Assembly: GCF_018784445.1 (NCBI RefSeq)
Contig: NZ_WQOH01000011.1
Coordinates: forward strand, 1-64,000
Reading direction: 5' to 3'
Origin: Gemmiger formicilis
Lineage (GTDB): Bacteria > Bacillota > Clostridia > Oscillospirales > Ruminococcaceae
Length of the DNA stretch: 64,000 nt
Shown here: positions 23,939-32,448 of the stretch, piece by piece
Position numbering within the stretch: the first letter of the stretch is position 1
Layout: each line of letters starts with the position of its first letter
Position numbers and translations under genes: made by a program
The notes under the pieces: generated by a model
What the model was told of the DNA's origin: nothing
The model's input: only the letters and a program-made list of their open reading frames with translations
Database searches by the model: none

Positions 23939-25618
23939 TTAAAACAAAAACCCAAAGATCACCCGCGATACCGCACCGCAGGCCGCCATCATCGCAATGC
24001 CTGCCACAATCGGCGGCAGCCATTGCCGCAGCAGGCCTGGCTGCTGCACCGGCTCGGCAGATTTCGTCTTTTTGCCTTTGCCGTAACGTACAGGTTTCTC
24101 CGCCGTGGCGGAGTTTTCCTCCTGCTCCGGCGGCAGACAAAACACCTGCAAAAGCGCAAACAGCAGCATGATCTCGGGGAAAATCATCGACACGCGTATC
24201 GAGATGACCGCATGGGCCAGGTAGCTGACCAGCGCCAGTGTGACCGGGGCCACGCCGGGGCGCAGCCAGTTATGGGCGGCCTTGCGCAGATGGGCGATCA
24301 CAAACCACAGCCACGCGGCCAGCCCCGCCACGCCGGTGGTCAGCAGCAGTTCCAGGTACTCGTTGTGGGCGGCGTAAAAGGTGCGCATCCGCTCGGTGAT
24401 GTCCGCGCCCGCCCACTGGGCCACAGCCGTGTGCATCATGCCGGGGCCGACGCCGAACAGCTTGCGCCACACAGGCTGCGCCAGCCAGCTTTCGGCGGTG
24501 ATGCGCCAGGCCGTGCCGCGGTAGGTGCCCCAGTCATCGTTAAAAACCAGCAGGTCATCCAGGCGGCCCAGGCTGGGGAAGCCCGGCATAAAATTGGCAA
24601 GCAGCGTCAGCACTGTCGCACCGAGCACAATGACCGCCGCCAGTGCCCGGCCCAGCCTGTACAGCGGCAGTTCCCGCCCGCGCAGGGCAAACCGCAGCAC
24701 GGCCCAGACTGCCAGACAGACCGCAAACCCGAGCTGCGCCACATGACCCAGCGCCGCCAGCATTGGCTTACCGCCCTGGGTGTAGACATGGGTGCGCATA
24801 TACTGCATCCACCCGGCGTGGAAGAAGAAAAACGCCCCGATGACCGCCAGCCGCCGCAGCGTGCGGGTGGTGAAGTTTTTCTGGCAGATGAGCACCAGCA
24901 CCGCCGCGCCGATGCCCAAAGTCAGGCCCTCGGCATCCACCACAGCCAGCGCTAACCCGCCAAAGAACGCAGGCACGCCGTAAAACAGTGTGTGCCGCAC
25001 GCCCCGCGCAACTAAGAACGCATAGAACACCAGCGGCAGCGCGAACGCCATGAACCCGGAGCAGAAGTTTTTCTGCCCCAATGTCGAGAAAAACTGCGCG
25101 CGCTCCACGACCGCCGTGTCCGCATAGGTACCGATGAGGTCGATATTAAATATGTTGAGGACGTACAGCACCGTGACGATGGCGGTGGCAACGCCGACGC
25201 AGAAGGTTAGGCCGTTTAAAATTTTCTGCGGCGCAAAGGCGCGGACGGCCAGATAGCCCGCCGCCGTGAACAGCACCATCATACAGCCGCCGTAGTAGCC
25301 GCCCAACCCCCAGAAGGACGCCGCAGGCGACAGCGACAGCACCGTGGACAGCACGCCCGATGCCGTGACCGCTCCCAGTGCCCAGAGGCCGGGGTCGGTT
25401 TTCCAGGGCAGACGACCCGGCATCGGCTTGGCCCCGACGACGGCCAGCGCACCGAGCCAAAGCGCAAACGCCCAGCAGACCGTGCAGATGCCGGTGAATT
25501 TGACAACGCCGAGGTTGGAGAATTTATCGATATACAGTGGGAACGCACAGAGCGCCGCCACCAAAAATGCCGTGGCCGACTGTGCAGCCAGGCGGCGAAG
25601 CTGTTGGGTTTGGGTCAT
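23939..25618 (-). CDS. O-antigen ligase/Wzy-like polymerase
   Basis: A 559-residue membrane protein with about 12 hydrophobic segments and a large extracytoplasmic loop near 370-420 (WGTYRGTAWRITAESW, FGVGPGMMHTAV, AHNEYLELLLTTGVAGLAAW). Those loop motifs mark the O-antigen ligase / polysaccharide polymerase superfamily (Wzy_C). In a Gram-positive it would polymerise or attach a surface polysaccharide on the outer face of the membrane. The C-terminus has a short basic tail. No other polysaccharide genes are adjacent. The stop is at the edge of the family 2 repeat. Confidence 0.9.
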   Translation of the reverse strand: MTQTQQLRRLAAQSATAFLVAALCAFPLYIDKFSNLGVVKFTGICTVCWAFALWLGALAVVGAKPMPGRLPWKTDPGLWALGAVTASGVLSTVLSLSPAASFWGLGGYYGGCMMVLFTAAGYLAVRAFAPQKILNGLTFCVGVATAIVTVLYVLNIFNIDLIGTYADTAVVERAQFFSTLGQKNFCSGFMAFALPLVFYAFLVARGVRHTLFYGVPAFFGGLALAVVDAEGLTLGIGAAVLVLICQKNFTTRTLRRLAVIGAFFFFHAGWMQYMRTHVYTQGGKPMLAALGHVAQLGFAVCLAVWAVLRFALRGRELPLYRLGRALAAVIVLGATVLTLLANFMPGFPSLGRLDDLLVFNDDWGTYRGTAWRITAESWLAQPVWRKLFGVGPGMMHTAVAQWAGADITERMRTFYAAHNEYLELLLTTGVAGLAAWLWFVIAHLRKAAHNWLRPGVAPVTLALVSYLAHAVISIRVSMIFPEIMLLFALLQVFCLPPEQEENSATAEKPVRYGKGKKTKSAEPVQQPGLLRQWLPPIVAGIAMMAACGAVSRVIFGFLF

Positions 25619-25663
25619 AGTGAAAACCTCTTAAAGCACGTAATTTATTGCCGGAGCTGCTAT

Positions 25664-25750
25664 GTAGGGGCCGCACATATGCGGCCCGCAACGCAACGGA
25701 AATCGACCGTCTGCGGGAAGGCCGCGGGCCGGGCATGCCCGGCCCCTACA
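25664..25750. repeat. Family 3 palindromic repeat, intact copy
   Basis: GTAGGGGCCGCACATATGCGGCCC, a spacer, then GGCCGCGGGCCGGGCATGCC and CGGCCCCTAC. The ends GTAGGGGCCG / CGGCCCCTAC are inverted. Related copies: 29710, 57254, 58550 and 61342. Confidence 0.8.
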
Positions 25751-25793
25751 AGTTCCCGGCAAATCCATATTGTACCCTGCCGCGCATAAAAAT

Positions 25794-26963
25794 TCAACCA
25801 TTCTCCACAGGTTTTACAAGACTGACACAAACCAGCCCCGCCGCAGCACATCCCCCGGCCAGCCAATGACGGGCGGCCAGGGGCAGGGCCTGCGCCCCGA
25901 TATAGCTCAAAATACTGCCGCCGCTCATACCCAAGGCGATGAATCCATAGTTTACCCCGGCGTGGGGCAAACCAAACAGATCCGTGTTGAAGGACGGCTG
26001 CACGGCCGCGCCGCCGGAGTAGAAAAACGTAAGCACCGCATAGGCCGCCAACACCCACCACTGCCCCGCAAAGGCAAACCATACGCTGCCCGCCGCAAGA
26101 CCCAGGTACACGGCGTACAAAACCGGCTTGCGGCCCAGCTTGTCACTGAGGGCGGGCAGCAGCATCCGTCCCGCCGCACTGGCCGCCGACCCCAGCACGA
26201 TACTGTACGGCGCGGCACTCTCGGGCAGGCCGCGCTCGGTGGCAATTTTAAAAATTTCCGGGCTGAACAGCAGCACCGCCGGGGCGGACAGCGCTACCGC
26301 CGCCACACACAGCTTGTACTGCGGCGTGCGGAGCATCTGCTTGTAGTCAAAATCCGGCCCCGGCTGGGGCTTTCCACGCTGGGGTTTAGGCGGCGGGTCT
26401 TGCAAAATCAGCGCCCCCACACCGCAGACGACGAGCATGACCACCCCCAGCGCCGCAAAGCAAACGCGGATGCCCCACGCCCCGCCGACGCCCTTGACAA
26501 ACACCGTAAAAAACGCACCGGACAGCCCCATGGCTACCCCCGCCACGCCGGTGGCCCAGCCTTTTTTGTCCTGATACCATTTTTGGGCGCAGGCCAGCAC
26601 CGCCGGGGCCAGAAACGCACTGCCCAGCCCGGCGGGCAGACTGTACACGACAAGAAACAATGCGGCGTTGGCGGGCGGCACGAACGCCGCCGCGAAGAAC
26701 CCGCCCGCCAATAGGGCCGTGCCCCACAACCCGGCGAAACGCGGACCGCGGGCATCCTGCAGCAAACCGCCCACCGCGCAGCCCACACCATAGGCCGCGA
26801 CCAGTACCGCAAACCCCAGCATAGCCTGCCCGCGGGAAAAGCCGTACCCCTGCATGACCGGCTGCTGGAACACGCCCCACGCCGCAGGGATGCCGGTGAG
26901 CAGCTGTGCCGCCGCCCCCGCCGCTAAAATATACGGCCCGCGATTTTGTTTTGGCACACGCAT
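25794..26963 (-). CDS. MFS transporter (OFA-like)
   Basis: A 389-residue, 12-segment major facilitator transporter. The N-terminal pattern AAQLLTGIPAAWGVFQQPV and the GLLQDARGPRFAG loop after helix 2 fit the oxalate/formate antiporter-like (OFA) group, as does DKLGRKPVLY after helix 8. Substrate probably a monocarboxylate, not determinable here. ATG 26963 is very close to GGAGG (2 bp). GTG 26957 has better spacing and may be the true start. Longer in-frame extension into the upstream repeat is rejected. Confidence 0.87.
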   Translation of the reverse strand: MRVPKQNRGPYILAAGAAAQLLTGIPAAWGVFQQPVMQGYGFSRGQAMLGFAVLVAAYGVGCAVGGLLQDARGPRFAGLWGTALLAGGFFAAAFVPPANAALFLVVYSLPAGLGSAFLAPAVLACAQKWYQDKKGWATGVAGVAMGLSGAFFTVFVKGVGGAWGIRVCFAALGVVMLVVCGVGALILQDPPPKPQRGKPQPGPDFDYKQMLRTPQYKLCVAAVALSAPAVLLFSPEIFKIATERGLPESAAPYSIVLGSAASAAGRMLLPALSDKLGRKPVLYAVYLGLAAGSVWFAFAGQWWVLAAYAVLTFFYSGGAAVQPSFNTDLFGLPHAGVNYGFIALGMSGGSILSYIGAQALPLAARHWLAGGCAAAGLVCVSLVKPVENG

Positions 26964-27040
26964 CCCCTCCCCTTTTCGGGATAGTATGCCCGGTTTGGAT
27001 TGACAAAATGCGGTTTGGGCGATATGATTATATATAAAAA

Positions 27041-27176
27041 GCCTTCCCCTGTGGGGGAAGGTGGCCGAAGGCCGGATGGGGGCAGGCTTGCCTCTATTGC
27101 CCATTTGTAGGTTACTATGGCAAACACGTCCCTCATCAGTCACCTTCGGTGACAGCTTTCCCCCCAAGGGGGGAAG
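27041..27176. repeat. Family 1 palindromic repeat, copy 4
   Basis: Opens with GCCTTCCCC and GGTGGCCGAAGGCCGGATG and closes with TCATCAGTCACCTTCGGTGACAG. Core CTATTGCCCATTTGTAGGTTAC. It occupies the leader of hisS, leaving only 25 bp to the start codon, so no T-box fits between. Confidence 0.85.
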
Positions 27177-27201
27177 TCAATTTGCAATAAGGAGAACCAC
27201 C

Positions 27202-28449
27202 ATGAAGACACAACCTTTAAAAGGTATGCGCGATCTGCTCCCGCGGGAACAGGCGCTGCGTGATTATATCCAGGGCCAGATCCTGGCCACCTACCGCGCC
27301 GCAGGCTTCCAGCGCATCTCCACCCCGATTTTGGAGGATATGGAGAACCTGGACAAGAGCGACGGCGGCGATAATCTGAACCTGATTTTCAAGGTTCTCA
27401 AGCGCGGCGACAAGCTGGAGCACGCGCTGGCAAGCGGCAACGAGAAGCAGCTGTCCGACATGGGCCTGCGCTATGACCTGACGCTTCCGCTGTCCCGCTA
27501 CTACGCGGCCAACCGCAACGAGCTGCCCAACCCCTTCAAGGTCATCCAGACTGACCGCGTCTACCGCGCCGAGCGCCCGCAGAAGGGCCGCCTGCGCGAA
27601 TTCGTCCAGTGCGACATTGACATTCTGGGCGATTCTTCCCCCAACGCCGAGGTCGAGCTGATCGACGTGACGGCCCGCGCCCTGCTGAAGATCGGCTTTA
27701 CCGGGTTCACCGTCAACATCAACGATCGCCGCATCCTGCGCGCCATGCTGGAAAAGATGGGCTTTGCCGAGGACCAGCTGGATTCCGTCTGCATCAGTTT
27801 TGACAAGATGGACAAAATTGGCGCGGACGGCGTCAAGGCCGAGCTGACCGAGAAGGGCTTTGCCCCCGAGGCCGTGCAGGCGCTGGACGACTTCCTGCGT
27901 GCAGGGGATTTCAGCCTGGACACCGTCGCCGCCAAGGTGGACGACGAGGCACTGACCGCCGACCTGCGCTATGTCATTGCCGCCAGCGAGAAAGTCGCAA
28001 ACGGCCGCTACGGCATTGCCTACGCCCCCAGCCTGGTGCGCGGCCAGGGCTACTACACCGGTATGGTGTTTGAGGTCACCTGCCCGCAGTTCAGCGGTGC
28101 CGTGGCCGGCGGCGGCCGCTATGACAACATGGTCGGCAAGTTCATCGGCCAGCAGGTCCCGGCTGTGGGCTTCTCCATCGGGTTTGAGCGCGTCTGCGGC
28201 ATTTTGCTGGAGCAGGGCTATCAGATCCCCGGCGCAAAGCCGAAGATGGCGCTGCTGTATTTGAAGGACGCCGACTTTGCCGCCGTGCTGGCCAAGGCTG
28301 AGCAGCTGCGCGCCGACTATGATGTGACCGTGCTGCCCCAGGCCAAAAAGCTGGGCAAGCAGTTCGGCACGCTGGAAGCCGCCGGGTACAACGCCGTTGC
28401 CTTTGCCGACAACGACGACGTCAAGCTGCTTGGGCAGAAAGCCGAATAA
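27202..28449 (+). CDS. hisS: Histidyl-tRNA synthetase
   Basis: A 415-residue class II synthetase charging tRNA-His. Seen: KGMRDLLPREQALRDYI at the start, PILEDME, motif 2 RAERPQKGRLREFVQCDID, the histidine-specific LVRGQGYYTGMVFEV and motif 3 VGFSIGFERV. The C-terminal anticodon-binding domain ends at DNDDVKLLGQKAE, short of the usual closing strands, so it is slightly truncated compared with typical ~420-430-residue enzymes. A HisZ paralogue is considered unlikely because the histidine motifs are intact. ATG 27202 follows AAGGAG. Followed by a terminator. Confidence 0.93.
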   Translation: MKTQPLKGMRDLLPREQALRDYIQGQILATYRAAGFQRISTPILEDMENLDKSDGGDNLNLIFKVLKRGDKLEHALASGNEKQLSDMGLRYDLTLPLSRYYAANRNELPNPFKVIQTDRVYRAERPQKGRLREFVQCDIDILGDSSPNAEVELIDVTARALLKIGFTGFTVNINDRRILRAMLEKMGFAEDQLDSVCISFDKMDKIGADGVKAELTEKGFAPEAVQALDDFLRAGDFSLDTVAAKVDDEALTADLRYVIAASEKVANGRYGIAYAPSLVRGQGYYTGMVFEVTCPQFSGAVAGGGRYDNMVGKFIGQQVPAVGFSIGFERVCGILLEQGYQIPGAKPKMALLYLKDADFAAVLAKAEQLRADYDVTVLPQAKKLGKQFGTLEAAGYNAVAFADNDDVKLLGQKAE

Positions 28450-28463
28450 GCAACCAAAAATTT

Positions 28464-28502
28464 GTGGGATGTGCCAAAATTGCGGCACATCCCACTTTTT
28501 TG
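28464..28502 (+). terminator. Terminator of hisS
   Basis: GTGGGATGTGCC / GGCACATCCCAC, a perfect 12-bp stem, followed by TTTTTTTG. Confidence 0.92.
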
Positions 28503-28560
28503 TATTTGGTTTGTAACACACAGCTGGCATTTTCCGTGTTATATTGGTGAAAAGGGAAAT

Positions 28561-28669
28561 GCCTTCTCCCCAAGGGGGAAGGTGGCCGAAGGCCGTATGA
28601 GGGGCGGCGTTCCCGACACCGAGCCGTAAAAAGGCGGCAAGACAAACTTGCCCCCCATCAGGGGAAGCC
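28561..28669. repeat. Family 1 repeat, copy 5, partly decayed
   Basis: Begins as GCCTTCTCCCC and GGTGGCCGAAGGCCGTATGA but the other half is shortened and diverged, ending CCCCATCAGGGGAAGCC. Confidence 0.7.
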
Positions 28670-28692
28670 TTTACGTAGAAAGGAGTTCCACC

Positions 28693-29649
28693 ATGAAAAA
28701 GCGCATCACCCGTATCACCGCTGCGCTGGCCGCTGCTGCACTGCTGGCGGGCTGCGGCAGCATCAGCAGCAACGACGGCGGCTACTACGCCACCGAGGCC
28801 GCCGCGCAGGAAAGCTGCAATTATGACAGCGCCGCAGGCGCGGTAGACAGCAGCCTGATGCCCGCCAACGCCGCCGAAGCCGCTGCCGATGAGACCGCGC
28901 AGAAAATCATCTACAACGCCAGCCTGTCGATGGAATCCACCGACTTTGACGCCGCCCGCGAAACCCTGCTGGCTGCGGTCGAGGCCAGCAATGCATGGAT
29001 GGAGTCCACCAGCGTTTACGGCACTGAAAAGGATCACGACCGCAGCGCCGACTACACCGTGCGGGTGCCGGTGGACAATTACCGCGCGTTTTTGGCTGCC
29101 GTGGGCGAGGCAGGCAGCGTGCGCAATATCAGCGAGAATGCCCAGAACATCACCAGCAGCTACATTGATGTGGAATCCCGGCTGGCGGCACTGGAAGCCC
29201 AGCGCACCCGCCTGAATGAGCTGGCAGACCAGGCCGAGACGACCGCCGACCTGCTGGAAATCGAGAGCCAGCTTTCCGATGTGCAGTACCAGTTGGAGAA
29301 CTACACCCGCCAGCTGCGCAATATGGACCAGCAGGTCAGCTACTCGACCGTAGACATCTATCTGGAAGAGGTCGCAACCCTGACCCCGACCGGCGTGACC
29401 TTCACCGAGCGCATTGCCGATGCGTTCGGTGGCGGCTGGGACGCCTTCGTTGGGTTTGTGCAGGGGCTGGTCATTGCGCTGGTCTACCTGTGGCCGGCGG
29501 TGTTGATCGTCATTGCAGTCATTGCGGCTCTGCGATTCTGGCGCAAGCGCCATCCGAAAGCCCCCAAAGCGCCCAAGCCCATCCAGACCCCGCCGTCAGC
29601 TGCGGAGTACCCGGTAAAGCAGGACGAGGAACCGAAGCCGAAATATTGA
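28693..29649 (+). CDS. DUF4349 lipoprotein
   Basis: A 318-residue lipoprotein with lipobox LLAGC (Cys near 21). Residues about 75-240 match DUF4349: KIIYNASLSMESTDFDAA, TVRVPVDNYRAFLAAVGEAG, SYIDVESRLAALEAQ, a coiled-coil pair and YSTVDIYLEEV. A TM segment follows (about 268-292) and a basic Pro-rich tail (KRHPKAPKAPKPIQ) that would be cytoplasmic, so the protein is anchored at both ends. Function unknown, possibly envelope-related. ATG 28693 follows AAAGGAG. Ended by the hairpin at 29663. Confidence 0.9.
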   Translation: MKKRITRITAALAAAALLAGCGSISSNDGGYYATEAAAQESCNYDSAAGAVDSSLMPANAAEAAADETAQKIIYNASLSMESTDFDAARETLLAAVEASNAWMESTSVYGTEKDHDRSADYTVRVPVDNYRAFLAAVGEAGSVRNISENAQNITSSYIDVESRLAALEAQRTRLNELADQAETTADLLEIESQLSDVQYQLENYTRQLRNMDQQVSYSTVDIYLEEVATLTPTGVTFTERIADAFGGGWDAFVGFVQGLVIALVYLWPAVLIVIAVIAALRFWRKRHPKAPKAPKPIQTPPSAAEYPVKQDEEPKPKY

Positions 29650-29662
29650 GATAACACAAAAA

Positions 29663-29702
29663 ACGCCCGACCGCATAAAATACGGTCGGGCGTATATTTT
29701 TT
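29663..29702. terminator. Bidirectional terminator
   Basis: ACGCCCGACCG / CGGTCGGGCGT stem (29663-29693) with a T run on the plus side and an A run before it (T run on minus), between the convergent DUF4349 and aspS genes. Confidence 0.9.
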
Positions 29703-29709
29703 CTGTCCT

Positions 29710-29797
29710 GTAGGGGCGAGGCATGCCTCGCCCTGCACCTACCCGCAAAAGGGAATCCTGCGGGCAGGCCGCGGGCCGGGCATGCCCGGCCCCTACA
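29710..29797. repeat. Family 3 palindromic repeat
   Basis: GTAGGGGCGAGGCATGCCTC through CGGGCATGCCCGGCCCCTAC. The left hairpin differs from the other copies while the right end is the same. Confidence 0.75.
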
Positions 29798-29814
29798 GCG
29801 CAATTACTTCTGAC

Positions 29815-31596
29815 TTAGTCCTTCAGCGTCAGCGCGATGCTCAAATCCTTGAGCTGCTGCTCGTCCACCACGTCCGGTGCACCGCTCATCGGTTCGCCGG
29901 CATTCTGCACCTTCGGGAAGGCGATGACGTCGCGGATGGAATCCTTCTTCAGCATCAACATGACCATACGGTCCAGGCCGTAGGCCATACCGCCGTGCGG
30001 GGGTGCGCCGAACTTGTAGGCGTCCATCAGGAAGCCAAAGCTCTCGCGGGCCTTCTCCTCGGTGAAGCCCAGGGCATGGAACATACGATCCTGCAAAGCG
30101 GGGTCGTTGATACGCATGGAGCCGCCGCCCATCTCGACACCGTTCAGCACGATATCGTAGGCCACAGCGTGGCAGGCACCGGGGTCGCTCTCGACCTTGT
30201 CCAGGTCTTCGGCCTTGGGCAGGGTGAACGGATGGTGCATGGCCATCCAGCGGCCCTCCTGCTCGGAGTACTCGAACAGCGGGAAGTCAACGACCCACAG
30301 GAAGTTGAATTTGTCGGGGTCGATCAGGCCGTGCTTGCGGGCAATGTCCAGGCGGACCTGGCCCAGCGCGGTGCATGCCTTGACCCAATCGGTATCGCTG
30401 ACCAGCAGCAGCACGTCGCCGGTCTCGGCGTTCAGTGCGGCATACAGCGCAGCTTTCTCGGCGTCGGTCAGGAATTTTTCAAAGCTGGAGGAAGTACCGT
30501 CGGCAGTCAGGCGGCTGTACGCCAGGCCCTTGGCGCCGTAGGTCTTGGCGACCTCGCCCAGCTTATCGATGTTCTTGCGGGACAGCTTATCGGCCAGACC
30601 TTTGGCGTTGATGGCGCGGATGGTGCCGCCTGCTTCCAGCACGGCGGCGAAGGGCTTGAACTCGGTGCCCTTGAACACCTCAGTCACGTCCTGGATTTCC
30701 AGACCAAAGCGGGTGTCGGGCTTATCGGAGCCGAAGCGGCCCATAGCCTCATCCCAGGGCATACGGTAGAACGGCGTCTGCACATCGACATTGAGCATTT
30801 CCTTCCACAGGCGCTTGATCAGGCCCTCGTTCAGGGTCATGATATCGTCCTCGGAGACAAAGCTCATCTCCTCGTCCACCTGGGTGAACTCAGGCTGGCG
30901 GTCGGCGCGCAGATCCTCGTCGCGGTAGCAGTGAGCCAGCTGGAAATAGCGGTCAAAGCCGGACAGCATCAGAATCTGCTTATAGAGCTGCGGGCTCTGG
31001 GGCAGGGCGTAGAAGTGGCCCGGCTGCACACGGCTGGGCACCAGATAGTCACGCGCACCCTCGGGCGTGGACTTGATGAGGGTAGGCGTTTCGATCTCGG
31101 TGAAGTGGTTCTCGCAGAAATAGTTGCGGATGATCTGCATGATCTTGCTGCGCAGCACGATCGGCTCGTGCATGGATGGGCGGCGCAGGTCAAGGTAACG
31201 GTAGCGCAGGCGCAGGTCGTCGTTGACGTTGATCTCGTCGCGCAGCTCAAACGGCGTGGTCTGGGCCTCGCTCAGGATGCGCAGCTCGGTAACGTAGAGC
31301 TCCACGTCACCGGTTGAAATCTTGTCGGTCTTGGCGGCGCGCTCGCGCAGCTTGCCGCGGCAGATGATGACGTACTCGCTTTTCAGGCTCTCGGCCTTGG
31401 CGAAAACGTCCTTGGGGGTATCCTCATCGAACACCAGCTGCAAAATGCCGGTGGTATCGCGCAGGTCGGCAAAGATGATGCCGCCCTTATCGCGGGCGCG
31501 GGCGATGGAGCCGCAGACGGTCATTTCCTGACCCGCCATGGCAAGGCTGACTTCCCCGCAGTAATTGGTACGGCGCAGGCTGCCCAAAGTTTCCAT
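29815..31596 (-). CDS. aspS: Aspartyl-tRNA synthetase
   Basis: A 593-residue bacterial-type AspRS, standard length with OB-fold anticodon domain (VCGSIARARDKGGIIFADLR), motif 1 region (RYRYLDLRRPSMHEP), motif 2 (HCYRDEDLRADRQPEFTQVD), a GAD insertion (about 290-420) and motif 3 (GMAYGLDRMVMLML). It charges tRNA-Asp, or tRNA-Asp and tRNA-Asn if the cell uses GatCAB, which cannot be told here. ATG 31596 follows GGGG. A TTGCCA-17-TATAAT promoter is at 31639-31667. In many Firmicutes aspS follows hisS; here they converge, 1.4 kb apart. Confidence 0.97.
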   Translation of the reverse strand: METLGSLRRTNYCGEVSLAMAGQEMTVCGSIARARDKGGIIFADLRDTTGILQLVFDEDTPKDVFAKAESLKSEYVIICRGKLRERAAKTDKISTGDVELYVTELRILSEAQTTPFELRDEINVNDDLRLRYRYLDLRRPSMHEPIVLRSKIMQIIRNYFCENHFTEIETPTLIKSTPEGARDYLVPSRVQPGHFYALPQSPQLYKQILMLSGFDRYFQLAHCYRDEDLRADRQPEFTQVDEEMSFVSEDDIMTLNEGLIKRLWKEMLNVDVQTPFYRMPWDEAMGRFGSDKPDTRFGLEIQDVTEVFKGTEFKPFAAVLEAGGTIRAINAKGLADKLSRKNIDKLGEVAKTYGAKGLAYSRLTADGTSSSFEKFLTDAEKAALYAALNAETGDVLLLVSDTDWVKACTALGQVRLDIARKHGLIDPDKFNFLWVVDFPLFEYSEQEGRWMAMHHPFTLPKAEDLDKVESDPGACHAVAYDIVLNGVEMGGGSMRINDPALQDRMFHALGFTEEKARESFGFLMDAYKFGAPPHGGMAYGLDRMVMLMLKKDSIRDVIAFPKVQNAGEPMSGAPDVVDEQQLKDLSIALTLKD

Positions 31597-31638
31597 ATTT
31601 CCAAATCCCCTTTACGGTTTTTTCTACTCTAAAAACCT

Positions 31639-31667
31639 ATTATACCGCGCCGTCCTGCGTTTGGCAA
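31639..31667 (-). promoter_or_regulatory. Promoter of aspS
   Basis: Minus strand TTGCCA (31667-31662), 17 bp, TATAAT (31644-31639). The leader is about 35 nt, too short for a T-box. Confidence 0.8.
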
Positions 31668-31721
31668 GGGGCGCGGGGCGAAAGGCGGAGAAAATCCGCG
31701 TAAAATGTTTTCAAAAGTGTA

Positions 31722-31750
31722 TTGACAAGCGGGACCGGACTTGCTATAAT
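31722..31750 (+). promoter_or_regulatory. Promoter of tRNA-Lys
   Basis: TTGACA (31722-31727), 17 bp, TATAAT (31745-31750), a full consensus promoter 33 bp before the tRNA. Confidence 0.93.
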
Positions 31751-31782
31751 AGTAGGGCTGTGAGACCCACAGTGCAATAGAT

Positions 31783-31858
31783 GTGCCCGTAGCTCAGTTG
31801 GTAGAGCATCTGACTTTTAATCAGAGGGTCCAGGATTCGAGTTCCTGCGGGCGCACCA
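31783..31858 (+). tRNA. tRNA-Lys (anticodon TTT)
   Basis: A 76-nt cloverleaf including an encoded CCA. The acceptor stem is GTGCCCG / CGGGCGC with discriminator A. The anticodon arm is TCTGA, loop CTTTTAA, TCAGA, with anticodon TTT, so lysine. D arm AGCTCAGTTGGTAGAGC and T arm with GGATTCGAGTTCC are regular. It has its own consensus promoter and terminator, a single-gene unit. Confidence 0.97.
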
Positions 31859-31859
31859 A

Positions 31860-31896
31860 AAACCGCTTGAAGCCGCAAGGTTTCAAGCGGTTTTTT
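31860..31896 (+). terminator. Terminator of tRNA-Lys
   Basis: AACCGCTTGAA / TTCAAGCGGTT stem with TTTTTT at 31891-31896. Confidence 0.9.
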
Positions 31897-31956
31897 GCAT
31901 TATACAACAGCAAGGACGAAATTTGCATTTCTGTATAAAATTTTATGGTTTTCGTC

Positions 31957-31985
31957 TTGCAAATTTGGCGCGTGTTGAGTATAAT
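31957..31985 (+). promoter_or_regulatory. Promoter of ireB
   Basis: TTGCAA (31957-31962), 17 bp, TATAAT (31980-31985). Confidence 0.8.
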
Positions 31986-32020
31986 AAGGCTAATGATATC
32001 TTGTAAAGGGGAGAATTGAA

Positions 32021-32272
32021 ATGCCGATCTCTGAACCAACCGCCGTATTTTCCATCCGTGATGACCGTGATATGGAGATCAAGCAGGCGGTGCTGCAAGT
32101 GTACCGCGCGCTGGAGGAGAAGGGCTACAACCCCATCAATCAGCTCGTCGGCTACATCCTGTCGGAGGATCCGACCTACATCACGACCTACAAGAACGCC
32201 CGCGCCATCATCCGCCGCATTGACCGCGACGACCTGCTGCAGGCGCTGGTTCGCGATTTTGTGAAGCATTAA
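32021..32272 (+). CDS. ireB: IreB family regulatory phosphoprotein
   Basis: An 83-residue protein of the UPF0297/IreB family (PF06135), full length. The sequences TAVFSIRDDRDMEIKQAVLQ and NPINQLVGYILSEDPTYITT are diagnostic. In Enterococcus, IreB is phosphorylated on Thr by the PASTA kinase IreK and affects cephalosporin resistance. In many Firmicutes it precedes ruvX; here it is alone between a promoter and a terminator. ATG 32021 follows AAAGGGGAG. Confidence 0.95.
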   Translation: MPISEPTAVFSIRDDRDMEIKQAVLQVYRALEEKGYNPINQLVGYILSEDPTYITTYKNARAIIRRIDRDDLLQALVRDFVKH

Positions 32273-32286
32273 AGGTTTGGCAAAAA

Positions 32287-32323
32287 ATTCCCGCATATCC
32301 GATTTGGATATGCGGGAATTTTT
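32287..32323 (+). terminator. Terminator of ireB
   Basis: ATTCCCGCATATCC / GGATATGCGGGAAT perfect stem, then TTTTTG. Confidence 0.9.
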
Positions 32324-32332
32324 GTAGCTAAA

Positions 32333-32441
32333 GCCTTCTCCCTCGGGAGAAGGTGGCCCGCAGGGCCGGATGAGGGGGAATCACGGGCAGGCTGCCCCTC
32401 ATCAGTCCGCTTCGCGGACAGCTTCCCCCAAGTGGGAAGCC
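32333..32441. repeat. Family 1 palindromic repeat, copy 6
   Basis: Shorter copy (about 109 bp): GCCTTCTCCCTCGGGAGAAGG, GGCCCGCAGGGCCGGATGAG, and TCAGTCCGCTTCGCGGACAG. The ATTGCCCA core is missing. Confidence 0.8.
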
Positions 32442-32448
32442 TTTTTTC

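Noticed and set aside
27002-27201. T-box riboswitch before hisS (or aspS)
   Set aside because: The space before hisS is filled by a palindromic repeat and the aspS leader is about 35 nt. No specifier loop or T-box sequence was seen.
27217-29553. Long minus-strand open frame across hisS and the DUF4349 gene
   Set aside because: Antisense shadow running through a terminator, a repeat and two real genes.
5021-32441. CRISPR array suspected from repeated palindromes
   Set aside because: Copies are kilobases apart with genes between, no regular spacers and no cas genes.
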